Assembly: GCA_964607375.1 (NCBI GenBank)
Contig: CAZSJY010000021.1
Span: forward strand, 1 to 30,541
DNA: 30,541 bases
Source of the DNA: JACNLC01 sp964607375
GTDB taxonomy: Bacteria; Fidelibacterota; Marinisomatia; SCGC-AAA003-L08; JACNLC01
Direction of reading: 5' to 3'
The position numbers and the translations under genes are program-made. The notes under the pieces are model-generated. The model was not told the origin of the DNA. It saw only the letters and a program-made list of their open reading frames with translations, and ran no database searches. The stretch's first letter is position 1. Every line of letters starts with the position of its first letter. Below are positions 1-8,347 of this stretch, in pieces.

Positions 1-2
1 GA

Positions 3-191
3 CTGTTTAGTTATTATTTGATGAAAGGAATGCAAGGAATAGCAGATACCAATAATGACAATAAATTAACCATTGAAGAGTTAGGTAAATACATCAAAGA
101 AAATGTATCAGAAACTGCTGGAATGTTAGATAGAGAGCAAACTCCAGAATTACAAACAAATGATAAATATAGAGTTTTAATTAAGTACTAA
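3..191 (+). CDS. Caspase-like (peptidase C14 family) protein, C-terminal fragment
   Basis: The reading frame is open from the window edge and ends in TAA, leaving 62 residues of the C-terminus; the 5' part lies outside. The tail carries the pattern LFSYYLMKGMQG followed by DTNNDNKLTIEEL and ends near EQTPEL. This matches the end of bacterial caspase-fold (C14) proteins, where a YYLLxGL helix precedes an acidic segment and a QxPxL motif. The acidic stretch also fits an EF-hand-like loop (D, N, D and E at loop positions 1, 3, 5 and 12), so calcium binding is possible. The catalytic His/Cys lie outside the window, so activity cannot be judged. No link to parA is evident: 157 bases separate them. 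The family call rests on the short tail alone. Confidence 0.6.
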   Translation: MFSYYLMKGMQGIADTNNDNKLTIEELGKYIKENVSETAGMLDREQTPELQTNDKYRVLIKY

Positions 192-348
192 TTTTGTGTA
201 ATTAAGCGAAGTTGCCACCATAATCGATATTTTTATTATGAATGTTGTATTATCAATCGACTTTTAACATTCTACTTTTACTGAATAATTACTTCTATTG
301 TATAACTGTCAAACTCTCGGTAAATTTTCGCTCTTAAATTAGTGAAAA

Positions 349-1125
349 ATGAGATTATTTGACACAAAAATTATAGCGATAGCAAACCAAAAAGGCGGAG
401 TTGGTAAAACGACATCGGCTGTAAATATTTCTGCATATCTTGCAGTAACAGAAATTCCTACGCTACTTATCGATATGGATCCACAAGCTAACGCTACAAC
501 CGGTGTTGGAATTGAAGTTGGTTCTTACAAAAAATCAATTTACGATGTCTTAATAGGTCAGACAAATATTGAGAATTGTATCCAAAAAACTGATATGGAA
601 TACTTGGATATTTTACCATCAAGTGCTCAATTGGTTGGTGCAGAAATTGAACTGGTTGGAATGTTTTCTCGAGAATTAATGCTCAGAAATGCTCTAAGTG
701 AACTTGATGGAAAATACAAATACATCATCATCGATACTCCACCGTCTTTAGGATTATTAACTGTAAATGTTTTTACAGCTGCAAAGTCGGTTCTAATTCC
801 AATCCAATGTGAATATTATGCGTTGGAAGGACTTTCTCAATTATTGAACACTATTCGTTTGGTGCAAAAACATCTTAATAAAGAGTTAGAAATTGAAGGA
901 ATTTTAGTAACTATGTATGACCATCGCTTGAATTTGTCCAAACAAGTGGTGGAGGAAGTTAAGGAATACTTTGCAGATAAAGTTTACGAAACTTACATTA
1001 AGCGGAATGTTCGTCTGGGAGAAGCACCAAGTCACGGCAAACCTATTTTACTTTATGATGCATCATCCACCGGTGCAAATAATTATATGAATTTAGTATC
1101 AGAGATATTGGAGAAAAATGACTGA
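349..1125 (+). CDS. parA: ParA/Soj chromosome-partitioning ATPase
   Basis: 258 residues, the usual size of chromosomal ParA without the N-terminal DNA-binding extension of plasmid types. The deviant Walker A motif KGGVGKTT is at residues 15-22, the Walker A' segment LLIDMDPQAN at about 39-48, and the Walker B segment YIIIDTPPSLG at about 124-134. ParA dimers bind DNA non-specifically with ATP and move ParB-parS complexes during segregation. The ATG at 349 puts the first strand directly ahead of the P-loop, as in the family; no strong Shine-Dalgarno is seen. A possible -10 element TATAAC lies at 301-306, but its -35 partner is poor. The gene overlaps parB by 8 bases, so the two are probably translationally coupled, and it heads the run that continues into the ATP synthase genes. 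Confidence 0.97.
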   Translation: MRLFDTKIIAIANQKGGVGKTTSAVNISAYLAVTEIPTLLIDMDPQANATTGVGIEVGSYKKSIYDVLIGQTNIENCIQKTDMEYLDILPSSAQLVGAEIELVGMFSRELMLRNALSELDGKYKYIIIDTPPSLGLLTVNVFTAAKSVLIPIQCEYYALEGLSQLLNTIRLVQKHLNKELEIEGILVTMYDHRLNLSKQVVEEVKEYFADKVYETYIKRNVRLGEAPSHGKPILLYDASSTGANNYMNLVSEILEKND

Positions 1126-1996
1126 TAAACGATTAGGCAAAGGGCTTCGTGCACTAATTCCGTCATATTCCACTGAAGAAAATGATAGATATATGGATGG
1201 GTCAGTTCCAGTTGAAAATATCATCCCAAATCGGAATCAACCGCGCCAGTCTTTTTCCGATGAGGGAATGGAAGATTTAGTAAATTCCATCAAAGAAAAT
1301 GGGATTCTCCAACCATTAACTGTCCGTGATTTGGGAGATAGCAAATTCGAATTAATTGCAGGTGAACGCCGATTCCGTGCTGCTCAAACTGTCGGACTCA
1401 ATACTGTTCCGGCATATATTATTGATGTGGATACCGATGTAGAAATGTTGGAATATGCTTTGGTTGAGAATGTTCAACGCGAAGATTTAAACCCAATAGA
1501 AGAATCTGAAGGATATGCAATTCTTAGCGGAAAGTATAATATGACACAGGAAGAAATTTCCAAAAAAGTTGGGAAAAGTCGTCCAGCAATTGCAAACTCA
1601 ATGCGATTACTCAAACTTCCACCTGAAATTAAACGAAGTGTAAAAACAGGAGAAATTTCTGCTGGTCACGCTCGGGCGATTTTGGGTTTAAGGAAATCAA
1701 TGCAAATGGTGAATCTGTTTCAACGAGTTGTAAAAGACGGCCTAAGCGTTCGTCAAACTGAAGAACTTGCTAATCGATTTGCTGAGATTTCAAATGTAAA
1801 ACCAAAGAAGAAAACTCAATCTAATAAATCTGCTGTAATACTAAAATATGAAAGCGAATTGATTTCCACTTTAGGCACAAAAGTTACTATCAATAGGAAA
1901 AATACTGGTAAAGGAAGAATTAATATTGAGTTTTATTCCGACGAAGATTTAGAACGGCTATTGGATATTATTTCCAATATAGAAAAAATGGAATAA
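1118..1996 (+). CDS. parB: ParB/Spo0J chromosome-partitioning CTPase
   Basis: 292 residues with the full ParB layout. The N-terminal RLGKGLRALI peptide (5-14) is the part that stimulates ParA in this family. The ParB/sulfiredoxin-like CTP-binding domain follows, with NQPRQ at about 40-44, GERRFR at 82-87 and ENVQREDLNP at 117-126. A helix-turn-helix for parS recognition starts at about 142-163 (MTQEEISKKVGKSRPAI), and a C-terminal dimerization segment ends the protein. ParB loads at parS, slides as a CTP-dependent clamp and recruits ParA and SMC. No perfect parS was found in the window; one imperfect match is listed at 16361-16376. The 8-base overlap with parA is typical of parAB operons. Confidence 0.97.
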   Translation: MTDKRLGKGLRALIPSYSTEENDRYMDGSVPVENIIPNRNQPRQSFSDEGMEDLVNSIKENGILQPLTVRDLGDSKFELIAGERRFRAAQTVGLNTVPAYIIDVDTDVEMLEYALVENVQREDLNPIEESEGYAILSGKYNMTQEEISKKVGKSRPAIANSMRLLKLPPEIKRSVKTGEISAGHARAILGLRKSMQMVNLFQRVVKDGLSVRQTEELANRFAEISNVKPKKKTQSNKSAVILKYESELISTLGTKVTINRKNTGKGRINIEFYSDEDLERLLDIISNIEKME

Positions 1997-2048
1997 ATAG
2001 TTGTTACACCATATATAGAGGTCTTAATATAACTGATAATTTCAAAAC

Positions 2049-2747
2049 GTGAAAAAAGGAATTTACTCAATAATTATCGTTTCTGATAACGATAATCAAC
2101 GATCTTTTAAAATATCAAAACTACTTTTGCGTTTTGTTTTGCTTTTTGGCATAGTCGGTATATTTTTTTCAGCAATCGGATTGTTGAGAATTTTGAATAA
2201 AGATGAGTTAACTTCGGAATTGGAAGATCTTCGTGAATTCAAAACAAAAGCGATATTTGTAATGGAAGATTTGCAAAAAATGGAATTATTCAATTCTTCA
2301 GATTCACTTGAAAATGAATTGAGAGGTTTTTTCAAAAACGATAGTATGTCAATTCCTATTACTGCTCCGGTAAGTGGATTTGTAACTCAAGGGATACAAC
2401 CCGATGCTAATCCTCCACATTTTGGAGTTGACATCGCAGCCAAAGAGGGAGATGTAATAGTTGCTCCAGCTCGTGGAATGGTTGTTTTTTCCGGAGAGAA
2501 TGGTCAATCAGGGAACACGATAATTTTAGCTCATCCAAATAGTTTTTTCACAATTTACGCTCATAATGATACGAACTTGGTGAGCGAAAGAGAATGGATT
2601 GAGTTTAAGCAACCCATTGCAAAAGTTGGAAAAACGGGTGTAAGCGAAGGACCTCATCTTCATTTCGAAATTTGGAAGAATAACGAAATAATTGACCCAA
2701 AAGAATTTATAAAGGAATATAAAAGGAAAGATGTTTCAATCCAATAA
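2049..2747 (+). CDS. Membrane-anchored M23 (LytM/NlpD-like) peptidase
   Basis: 232 residues starting at GTG. A short cytoplasmic basic segment precedes one transmembrane helix at about 27-48, then a short predicted coiled coil at about 52-80, then an M23 domain from about 103 to 222. The LytM-type metal and catalytic residues are all present: H124 and D128 (HFGVD), H171 (YAH), and H203/H205 (GPHLHFEIW). The enzyme is therefore predicted to be an active zinc endopeptidase cutting peptidoglycan cross-bridges in the periplasm. It lies 52 bases after parB and overlaps the bactofilin gene by 17 bases. M23 peptidase/bactofilin pairs are a known arrangement in which the bactofilin scaffold positions the hydrolase to shape the cell, and that role is inferred here from context. 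Confidence 0.93.
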   Translation: MKKGIYSIIIVSDNDNQRSFKISKLLLRFVLLFGIVGIFFSAIGLLRILNKDELTSELEDLREFKTKAIFVMEDLQKMELFNSSDSLENELRGFFKNDSMSIPITAPVSGFVTQGIQPDANPPHFGVDIAAKEGDVIVAPARGMVVFSGENGQSGNTIILAHPNSFFTIYAHNDTNLVSEREWIEFKQPIAKVGKTGVSEGPHLHFEIWKNNEIIDPKEFIKEYKRKDVSIQ

Positions 2748-3117
2748 ATCAGAAGGACAGATTAGTTCAATATTAAGTCCGGAAGTTGAAATTCACGGTG
2801 ATGTGATTGCATCTGGAAGCATGTTAATTTACGGGAAAGTTCTTGGTAGCATTAAAGCTGGTGGGACTGTGAGAACCGCTAAAGGTTCACTAGTAAAAGG
2901 AAACATTAATGCGAAAAATGCAATGGTAAACGGAACTGTGGAAGGTGACTTAATTGTTGAAAAAAAAGTAACTCTCGGTAGTAAATCGAAATTACTCGGA
3001 AATTTGAATTCTCAAGTTTTGGTCATAGAAGAAGGAGCCCAGTTCGAGGGTATCTGCAATATGGCTGGTCGGAAGGAAGCGAAAACTTCTGACACAACTA
3101 AAACGCCAATTGAATAA
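2731..3117 (+). CDS. Bactofilin (polymer-forming cytoskeletal protein)
   Basis: 128 residues. The core at about 15-110 is a run of short beta-helix turns with regular hydrophobic/glycine spacing (EIHGDVIASGSMLIYGKVLG, then VKGNINAKNAMVNGTVEGDL), as in the bactofilin (DUF583) fold. The N- and C-terminal tails are short and polar, and the tail after about 110 is Lys/Thr-rich. Bactofilins self-assemble into filaments without nucleotide and often attach to the inner membrane. The 17-base overlap with the M23 peptidase implies co-translation. ParAB upstream recalls Myxococcus, where bactofilins scaffold the ParABS machinery, so roles in either wall shaping or segregation are possible; the sequence does not decide between them. 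Confidence 0.93.
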   Translation: MFQSNKSEGQISSILSPEVEIHGDVIASGSMLIYGKVLGSIKAGGTVRTAKGSLVKGNINAKNAMVNGTVEGDLIVEKKVTLGSKSKLLGNLNSQVLVIEEGAQFEGICNMAGRKEAKTSDTTKTPIE

Positions 3118-3125
3118 TTTCTCAA

Positions 3126-3317
3126 ATGGCTAAAAATCAAATCCATTGGGGGCAATATTCCGGAGCTGGAATTCAAATGGCAGTAACTGTGCTGATTTGT
3201 TTGTGGATCGGACAAAAAGCTGATGAGTATTTCAACATTGAACCGTGGGGAAGTTTGGTCGGCGTGTTATTCGGTGTATTTGCCGGTATGTTTAATTTAT
3301 TGAAAATTTTAAAGTAA
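3126..3317 (+). CDS. atpZ: AtpZ-like F1Fo ATP synthase accessory membrane protein
   Basis: 63 residues with two transmembrane helices (about 13-30 and 42-61) separated by a short loop containing DEYFNIEPWG. This is the AtpZ (ATPase_gene1) pattern, with G-x-G-I-Q in the first helix and a G-x-x-x-G-rich second helix ending in NLLKILK. Family members sit at the head of atp operons and are reported to help Fo assembly or magnesium/calcium supply. It begins 8 bases after the bactofilin stop and is followed 2 bases later by the AtpI-like gene. Its position joining the bactofilin gene to the ATP synthase genes resembles the FCB-group arrangement. Confidence 0.85.
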   Translation: MAKNQIHWGQYSGAGIQMAVTVLICLWIGQKADEYFNIEPWGSLVGVLFGVFAGMFNLLKILK

Positions 3318-3319
3318 GT

Positions 3320-3703
3320 TTGAAATCATTTGTTAAGGTAATTTTAATCGAAACCCTGATTATTATTTTGGTTGGGGTTTTTCCATTTCTGTCTTGGGGT
3401 AGAGGTTATATTTTGGAACTATCTTTAGCATTTGGTTTGAGTTTGTTTAATGTATTTTTTGGATATTTTATTGTGATTAAATCGATATCTTTTAAAAGTA
3501 ATCTGTTTTACAGAAATGTGTATGTTGGAATGATAGTTAGAATGGCATTTGTGCTTGGATGTGCAATTTATATGATTTCAAACGGATTCGTTGAAACTAT
3601 TCCATTTTTCTTATCACTAATGATTTTTTATGTAATCCACCAATGGACAGAAATATCATGTTGGATGAAAATTCTACCTTCAAGAAAGGTAACTAGCTCC
3701 TAA
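3320..3703 (+). CDS. atpI: AtpI-like four-helix membrane protein of the ATP synthase operon
   Basis: 127 residues that are almost wholly hydrophobic, with four predicted membrane helices at about 4-24, 30-52, 67-86 and 91-108. The size, topology and place just before atpB fit AtpI, the non-essential subunit thought to help assemble the c-ring. Sequence identity in this family is low, so the call leans on context. The start is TTG, two bases after the atpZ stop; no ATG fits before the third helix, and TTG keeps the first helix intact. The stop codon overlaps the atpB start as TAATG, indicating coupled translation. Confidence 0.72.
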   Translation: MKSFVKVILIETLIIILVGVFPFLSWGRGYILELSLAFGLSLFNVFFGYFIVIKSISFKSNLFYRNVYVGMIVRMAFVLGCAIYMISNGFVETIPFFLSLMIFYVIHQWTEISCWMKILPSRKVTSS

Positions 3704-4647
3704 TGCATAGCGGTGTTAAATTATTTTTTGGATTGTTGATTGCCATATCGTTGATAGTTGCAGGTGGTGATGCGCACGATTCTCATTCTGCTGGCAATAA
3801 AAACGACCATCACGCTGCAGAACATAATGAAGAACATTCAGAAAAGGGAGTTACCGGAGCTGTTATTATGCACCATATGTTGGATGAGCGGGTATTTGAG
3901 ATTTTTAATCCGTTTAATATTCAACACCCGATTCAAATCGAATTATATCCAGAAGGTGGTAAACCATTCTTAGGAATCAATAAGCAAGTGGTGATGATGT
4001 GGTTAAACACTTTACTTATTGTTCTGTTATTTACTATTGGTTACAAAAAGAATAAGAAAGTTCAATCAGGAATAGGAAATTTTCTCGAAGTATTGATTGT
4101 ATTTATCCGCGATGAGGTAGTTTATATCAATATGGGTGAAAAGCAAGGTCGTCGATTTTTACCACTAATCCTCACATTCTTCTTTTTCATTTTAACAATG
4201 AATTTGGTTGGATTAATCCCTGGCACAACTACTCCAACAGCAAATATCAATGTAACCGCAGCACTAGCTATTATCACATTATTTACCTATTTAATTTTCG
4301 GTAATAGAGATTTTTGGAAGCACATTTTTGCTACACCGGGAGTACCGTTATGGTTACTTCCAATTATGATTCCTGTTGAACTTCTAGGATTATTAACCAA
4401 ACCATTTGCGTTGGCTGTCCGTCTTTTTGCAAATATGAATGCTGGACACATTATTATACTTGCATTCTTGGGAATCATCATCAATTTACAAAATTATTGG
4501 GTGGCGTTAGGTTCTGTCCCAATGGCTATCGCTATTAATCTATTAGAAATTTTCGTAGCGTTTTTACAAGCTTATGTATTTTCGCTGCTATCAACTATTT
4601 TCATTAGTATGGCAGTGACAGAACATGAAGAGCATGAAGCTCATTAA
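3703..4647 (+). CDS. atpB: ATP synthase Fo subunit a
   Basis: 314 residues, longer than the typical about 240-270. The extra length is an N-terminal signal-like helix (about 7-21) and a histidine/acid-rich segment (22-50, six His), after which the usual membrane helices begin near residue 97. The essential arginine that faces the c-ring carboxylate is R240 in LLTKPFALAVRLFANMNAGH, matching E. coli aR210. The C-terminus is also His/Glu-rich (TEHEEHEAH). Subunit a supplies the two half-channels for protons. A cleaved or extended N-terminus on subunit a is common in FCB bacteria, so the extension alone is not aberrant. The start overlaps the preceding stop by one base. Confidence 0.97.
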   Translation: MHSGVKLFFGLLIAISLIVAGGDAHDSHSAGNKNDHHAAEHNEEHSEKGVTGAVIMHHMLDERVFEIFNPFNIQHPIQIELYPEGGKPFLGINKQVVMMWLNTLLIVLLFTIGYKKNKKVQSGIGNFLEVLIVFIRDEVVYINMGEKQGRRFLPLILTFFFFILTMNLVGLIPGTTTPTANINVTAALAIITLFTYLIFGNRDFWKHIFATPGVPLWLLPIMIPVELLGLLTKPFALAVRLFANMNAGHIIILAFLGIIINLQNYWVALGSVPMAIAINLLEIFVAFLQAYVFSLLSTIFISMAVTEHEEHEAH

Positions 4648-4657
4648 CAAATAAAAA

Positions 4658-4665
4658 AAGGAGTT
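4658..4665 (+). promoter_or_regulatory. Strong Shine-Dalgarno for atpE
   Basis: AAGGAGTT lies eight bases before the atpE ATG and is embedded in an A-rich leader. It is the most consensus-like ribosome binding site I noticed in the ATP synthase operon, whose other genes have weak sites or start inside the previous stop. A strong site here fits the need for about ten or more c subunits per complex. Confidence 0.8.
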
Positions 4666-4671
4666 AAAAAA

Positions 4672-4899
4672 ATGGATGCAGTTGGATTAGCATATTTAGG
4701 AGCGGGTATCGGAGCAGGATTAGTAACCATTGGAGCAGGACTTGGTATTGGTAAAATTACCGCAGCTGCTGCCGAAGCAACAGGTCGTCAACCTGAAGCT
4801 GCTGGTGAAATCAGAACTACTGCTTTGATTATGTCAGCGTTAATCGAAGGTGTAGCATTGTTTTCAGCTGTTACAGCGTTCTTGCTTCAAGGCAAATAA
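4672..4899 (+). CDS. atpE: ATP synthase Fo subunit c (proton type predicted)
   Basis: 75 residues forming the two-helix hairpin of subunit c. Helix 1 is glycine-rich (about 6-28), the polar loop holds R39-Q40-P41, and helix 2 carries the ion-binding carboxylate E59 in SALIEGVALF. Counting from the loop arginine, the place of the sodium-ligand glutamine of Ilyobacter is I26, and the residue after the carboxylate is G60 rather than Ser. The sodium-binding set is therefore absent and proton coupling is predicted. It is translated from its own strong ribosome binding site 24 bases after atpB. Confidence 0.97.
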   Translation: MDAVGLAYLGAGIGAGLVTIGAGLGIGKITAAAAEATGRQPEAAGEIRTTALIMSALIEGVALFSAVTAFLLQGK

Positions 4900-4913
4900 A
4901 CTAAAGGATTATT

Positions 4914-5399
4914 ATGTTAGAAGTTCACGGCGGACTACTTGCCTGGACCGTAATTACTTTCGTTTTGCTTCTTGTTGTATTAAAGAAGGTTGCGTGGAAG
5001 CCGATTCTTGGTGCACTCGAATCACGGGAAAATGAAATTAAAGACGCTCTTAACGAAGCAACTCAAGCTCGTGAAGAAGCTGAAAAGGTTACCCGCGAAC
5101 ACCAGGAGATAGTTCAAAAAGCTCAAGCCGAAGCACAAAATATTGTAGCAAAAGGTAGAGAAACTGGAGAACGGTTGAAATCTGAAATCGAGTCAAAAGC
5201 CAGAGAATCCGCGAATGAAATATTAGAAAAATCTAAACAACAAATAGAAGCTGAACGAGAAAAAGCGATTATGGAAATCAAATCTACTGTTGTTGATATT
5301 TCGTTAACAGCAGCTTCAAAAGTTATAGAAAAAAATGTAGATTCGACCGACAATCGTAAGATTGTGGGCAATGTCATTGATAGTATAGACGAAGCGTAA
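4914..5399 (+). CDS. atpF: ATP synthase Fo subunit b
   Basis: 161 residues: one N-terminal membrane helix (about 8-24) followed by a long charged, alanine-rich helix (about 30-150) of the peripheral stalk. The sequence LKKVAWKPILGALESREN after the helix is the classic b-subunit hinge. A single b gene is present, so a homodimer is expected rather than a b/b' pair. An AAAGGAT ribosome site lies shortly before the ATG. The stop overlaps the atpH start as TAATG. Confidence 0.96.
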   Translation: MLEVHGGLLAWTVITFVLLLVVLKKVAWKPILGALESRENEIKDALNEATQAREEAEKVTREHQEIVQKAQAEAQNIVAKGRETGERLKSEIESKARESANEILEKSKQQIEAEREKAIMEIKSTVVDISLTAASKVIEKNVDSTDNRKIVGNVIDSIDEA

Positions 5400-5938
5400 T
5401 GAAAAATCAACGGGCAATTAGAAAGTATTCCAGGGCAGTATTTGCGGTTGCATCAAAATCGAAGCAAATCCGCGAAACAGAAAAAAGATTACTAGCAATT
5501 CTCGAAGTGTATAAATCGAGTCCGGAATTCAGACAGTTTCTGTTTACTAAGAGAATTCAATCTTCTGCAAAGATGCAAATCCTGAAACAGATTTTAGCAG
5601 ATTCAATAACTGAATTGGAATTAAATCTACTACAAATTCTTCTCGAAAATTCACATATTGATGGATTTGCTGATGTAGTTAAGAGATTTATCAGAATTGC
5701 AGAAACTGAATCAGATTTCACTAAAGTAACCATCTTTTCATCACACGAATTAAGCGAAGAAGAACTCTTAATTGTAGTAGAACAACTTCAGAAAAAGATT
5801 GGAAAAAAGGTGTATGCTAATGTTGAAGTTGACCCGAACCTCCTTGGTGGAGTAAAATTACGGATTGGAAATAAAATTGTTGACGGCTCATTAGCTCGTC
5901 GTTTGGAAAATTTAAAAAGCGCACTATTGCGTGCATAA
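5399..5938 (+). CDS. atpH: ATP synthase F1 subunit delta
   Basis: 179 residues, standard for the delta/OSCP family. The N-terminal helical bundle begins with RAIRKYSRAVFAVA, like the family's xxRYAxALFxxA opening. The C-terminal part contains the conserved VDPNLLGGVKLRIGNKIVDGSLARRLENLK segment near 140-175, whose GGxxxRxGxxxxDGS pattern is diagnostic. Delta links the F1 head to the b stalk. The start overlaps the atpF stop by one base. Confidence 0.96.
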   Translation: MKNQRAIRKYSRAVFAVASKSKQIRETEKRLLAILEVYKSSPEFRQFLFTKRIQSSAKMQILKQILADSITELELNLLQILLENSHIDGFADVVKRFIRIAETESDFTKVTIFSSHELSEEELLIVVEQLQKKIGKKVYANVEVDPNLLGGVKLRIGNKIVDGSLARRLENLKSALLRA

Positions 5939-5950
5939 ATTGGAGTATCA

Positions 5951-7474
5951 ATGGAAATAAAAACCGATGAAATTACCTCCCTGTTAAAACAACAGTTGGA
6001 CGAATTCAGCGTAGATTTAGATGTAGCCGAAGTCGGTGAGGTTATTATGGTAGGTGATGGGGTTGCACGAGTTCACGGTTTGGAAAATGTAATGTCATCC
6101 GAGTTGGTGGAATTACCAAATGGTGTTTTCGGAATGGCACTGAACCTTGAGGAAGATAATGTTGGATTAGTGCTATTCGGTGAAAGTAGTTTGGTGAAAG
6201 AAGGTGATTTAGCTAAACGAACTGGCCGAGTTGTTGAAGTTCCTGTTGGGCACGAACTTCTTAACAGAGTTGTAAATCCTCTCGGCCAACCAATCGACGG
6301 AAAAGGTGAAATTAAAACTGACTCATCTTACCCTATTGAAAGAAAAGCGTTGGGTGTTTTACAACGGCAACCGGTGAAGGAACCTCTTCAAACTGGGCTC
6401 AAAGCTATTGATAGTATGATTCCAATTGGTAGAGGTCAGCGTGAGTTGATTATTGGTGATCGCCAAACTGGAAAAACTGCGATTGCGATTGACACCATTA
6501 TCAATCAAAAAGACACTCACGAAACCGAAACTCCGGTTTATTGTATTTATGTGGCAATCGGACAAAAAGCATCAACTGTTGCACGAGTGGTTGCTGAGCT
6601 TGAACAAGCCGGCGCAATGGAATACACCACAGTGGTTTCTGCAAGTGCATCTGACCCAGCTCCAATGCAGTATATCGCTCCGTATGCAGGAGCGTCTTTC
6701 GGTGAGTATTTCCGTGATAATGGTAAACATTCTCTTATCATTTACGATGATTTAACCAAACAAGCTGCAGCTTACAGACAAATGTCTTTATTGCTTCGTC
6801 GTCCTCCAGGTCGTGAAGCGTATCCTGGAGATGTATTTTATCTTCACAGCCGTTTATTGGAAAGAGCAAGTAAATTGAGTGACGATTTAGGTGCAGGTTC
6901 ATTGACAGCGCTTCCAATTATTGAAACGCAGGAAGGCGATGTATCTGCTTACATCCCAACGAATGTAATATCTATCACAGACGGTCAAATTTATTTGGAA
7001 ACAAATCTGTTTAACTCAGGATTAAGACCAGCGGTTGATGTAGGAATTTCAGTTTCTCGTGTGGGAGGTAATGCACAAATTAAGGCTATGAAAAAAATCG
7101 CAGGAATGCTTCGTTTGGATTTAGCTCAATTCCGTGAACTGGAAGCATTTGCTAAATTTGGTTCCGACCTCGACAAAGCAACTCTTCAGCAATTGACTAG
7201 AGGTCGCAGAATGGTTGAAATTCTGAAACAAAATCAATATGTTCCAATGAGCATTGAGAAGCAAGTTGCTATAATCTATGTAGCAACTGAAGGATTTTTG
7301 GATGATATTGAGTTGTCAAATGTGAAAGCTTTTGAAAGTGAATTTATAGATTTTATGGAAGCAAATTATTCTGATACATTAAATGAAATTAGCAATACCG
7401 GAGTTCTTTCTGATGATATTGCTTCTGCATTACAAAAAGCGTGTGGTGACTTTAAGAAAGGATTCATCGCATAG
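5951..7474 (+). CDS. atpA: ATP synthase F1 subunit alpha
   Basis: 507 residues, full length. The Walker A motif GDRQTGKT is at 169-176, and the arginine finger that reaches the catalytic site of beta is R370 in VGISVSRVGG. The N-terminal beta-barrel, central nucleotide domain and C-terminal helical domain are all present without gaps. Alpha carries the non-catalytic nucleotide sites. A GGAG ribosome site ends six bases before the ATG, and atpH is 12 bases upstream. Confidence 0.98.
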   Translation: MEIKTDEITSLLKQQLDEFSVDLDVAEVGEVIMVGDGVARVHGLENVMSSELVELPNGVFGMALNLEEDNVGLVLFGESSLVKEGDLAKRTGRVVEVPVGHELLNRVVNPLGQPIDGKGEIKTDSSYPIERKALGVLQRQPVKEPLQTGLKAIDSMIPIGRGQRELIIGDRQTGKTAIAIDTIINQKDTHETETPVYCIYVAIGQKASTVARVVAELEQAGAMEYTTVVSASASDPAPMQYIAPYAGASFGEYFRDNGKHSLIIYDDLTKQAAAYRQMSLLLRRPPGREAYPGDVFYLHSRLLERASKLSDDLGAGSLTALPIIETQEGDVSAYIPTNVISITDGQIYLETNLFNSGLRPAVDVGISVSRVGGNAQIKAMKKIAGMLRLDLAQFRELEAFAKFGSDLDKATLQQLTRGRRMVEILKQNQYVPMSIEKQVAIIYVATEGFLDDIELSNVKAFESEFIDFMEANYSDTLNEISNTGVLSDDIASALQKACGDFKKGFIA

Positions 7475-7477
7475 TCT

Positions 7478-8332
7478 ATGGCGAATCTGAAGGACATTCG
7501 TAATCGAATAAAATCGGTTCAAAGTATTCAGCAGGTTACCAAAGCAATGAAAATGGTTGCTGCTGCAAAAATGCGTCGTTCACAAGACCGTATGGAAAAT
7601 GCACGACCTTATGCAAACCGTTTGCAAAATCTGATACAAGATTTATTGCCGGATGTAGATAGGTCAACTCTCGATTTACTAGAAGTTAGAGATGTCAAGC
7701 GGTTTGCCTATGTGATTGTAACTTCTGATAGAGGTTTGGCTGGTTCATTCAATACTAATATCATAAAAAAAGCACAAGCAGAAATTGATAAATTTGGCAA
7801 AGAAAATGTAGATTTGTTCTGTATCGGCAAGAAATGCACAGACCATTTCAAACGCAGAAATTATAATATTATAGAAGGACATTTCAATTTTTGGAACGAA
7901 TTAGCGTATGACCACGCCATAAAATTCGGAAATGGAATTATCAGCCACTTTCTCTCAAGAGAAGTTGATGAAATTCGTGTGATTTATAACTACTTCAAAA
8001 ATGTTGCTGTTCAAGAAATTCAGGTAGAACAACTACTTCCATTAACATTTGAAGAAAATCAATCCTCCAATGTTGACAGAATTTATGAACCATCCAAGGA
8101 AGTACTTGTAAAATCGCTTATTCCAAGACATTTAAATATTCAAGTTTGGAAATATTTGCTGGAATCTTATGCTAGTGAGCAAGCAGCGAGAATGGTAGCA
8201 ATGGAAAATGCTACTGAAAATGCAGGTGAAATGATTCGCGATTTAAAATTAGAGTTTAATAAAGCCCGTCAAGCAGCAATTACAACAGAAATGTTAGAAA
8301 TTGTTGGAGGGGCAGAAGCATTAACGAGTTAA
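7478..8332 (+). CDS. atpG: ATP synthase F1 subunit gamma
   Basis: 284 residues with the long N-terminal helix (KDIRNRIKSVQSIQQVTKAMKMVAAAKMRR) and the C-terminal helix (ENATENAGEMIRDL through QAAITTEMLEIVGGAEAL) that pair as the rotating central shaft. The central domain begins VIVTSDRGLAGSFN at about 78, another family signature. It starts three bases after the atpA stop and ends 15 bases before atpD. Confidence 0.97.
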   Translation: MANLKDIRNRIKSVQSIQQVTKAMKMVAAAKMRRSQDRMENARPYANRLQNLIQDLLPDVDRSTLDLLEVRDVKRFAYVIVTSDRGLAGSFNTNIIKKAQAEIDKFGKENVDLFCIGKKCTDHFKRRNYNIIEGHFNFWNELAYDHAIKFGNGIISHFLSREVDEIRVIYNYFKNVAVQEIQVEQLLPLTFEENQSSNVDRIYEPSKEVLVKSLIPRHLNIQVWKYLLESYASEQAARMVAMENATENAGEMIRDLKLEFNKARQAAITTEMLEIVGGAEALTS

Positions 8333-8347
8333 GTTAGGAAATATCTA

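Noticed and set aside
2042..2056. TTCAAAACGTGAAAA before the M23 gene as a parS site
   Set aside because: Only the ACGTGAAA part resembles parS; the left half does not align and the GTG is better explained as the start codon.
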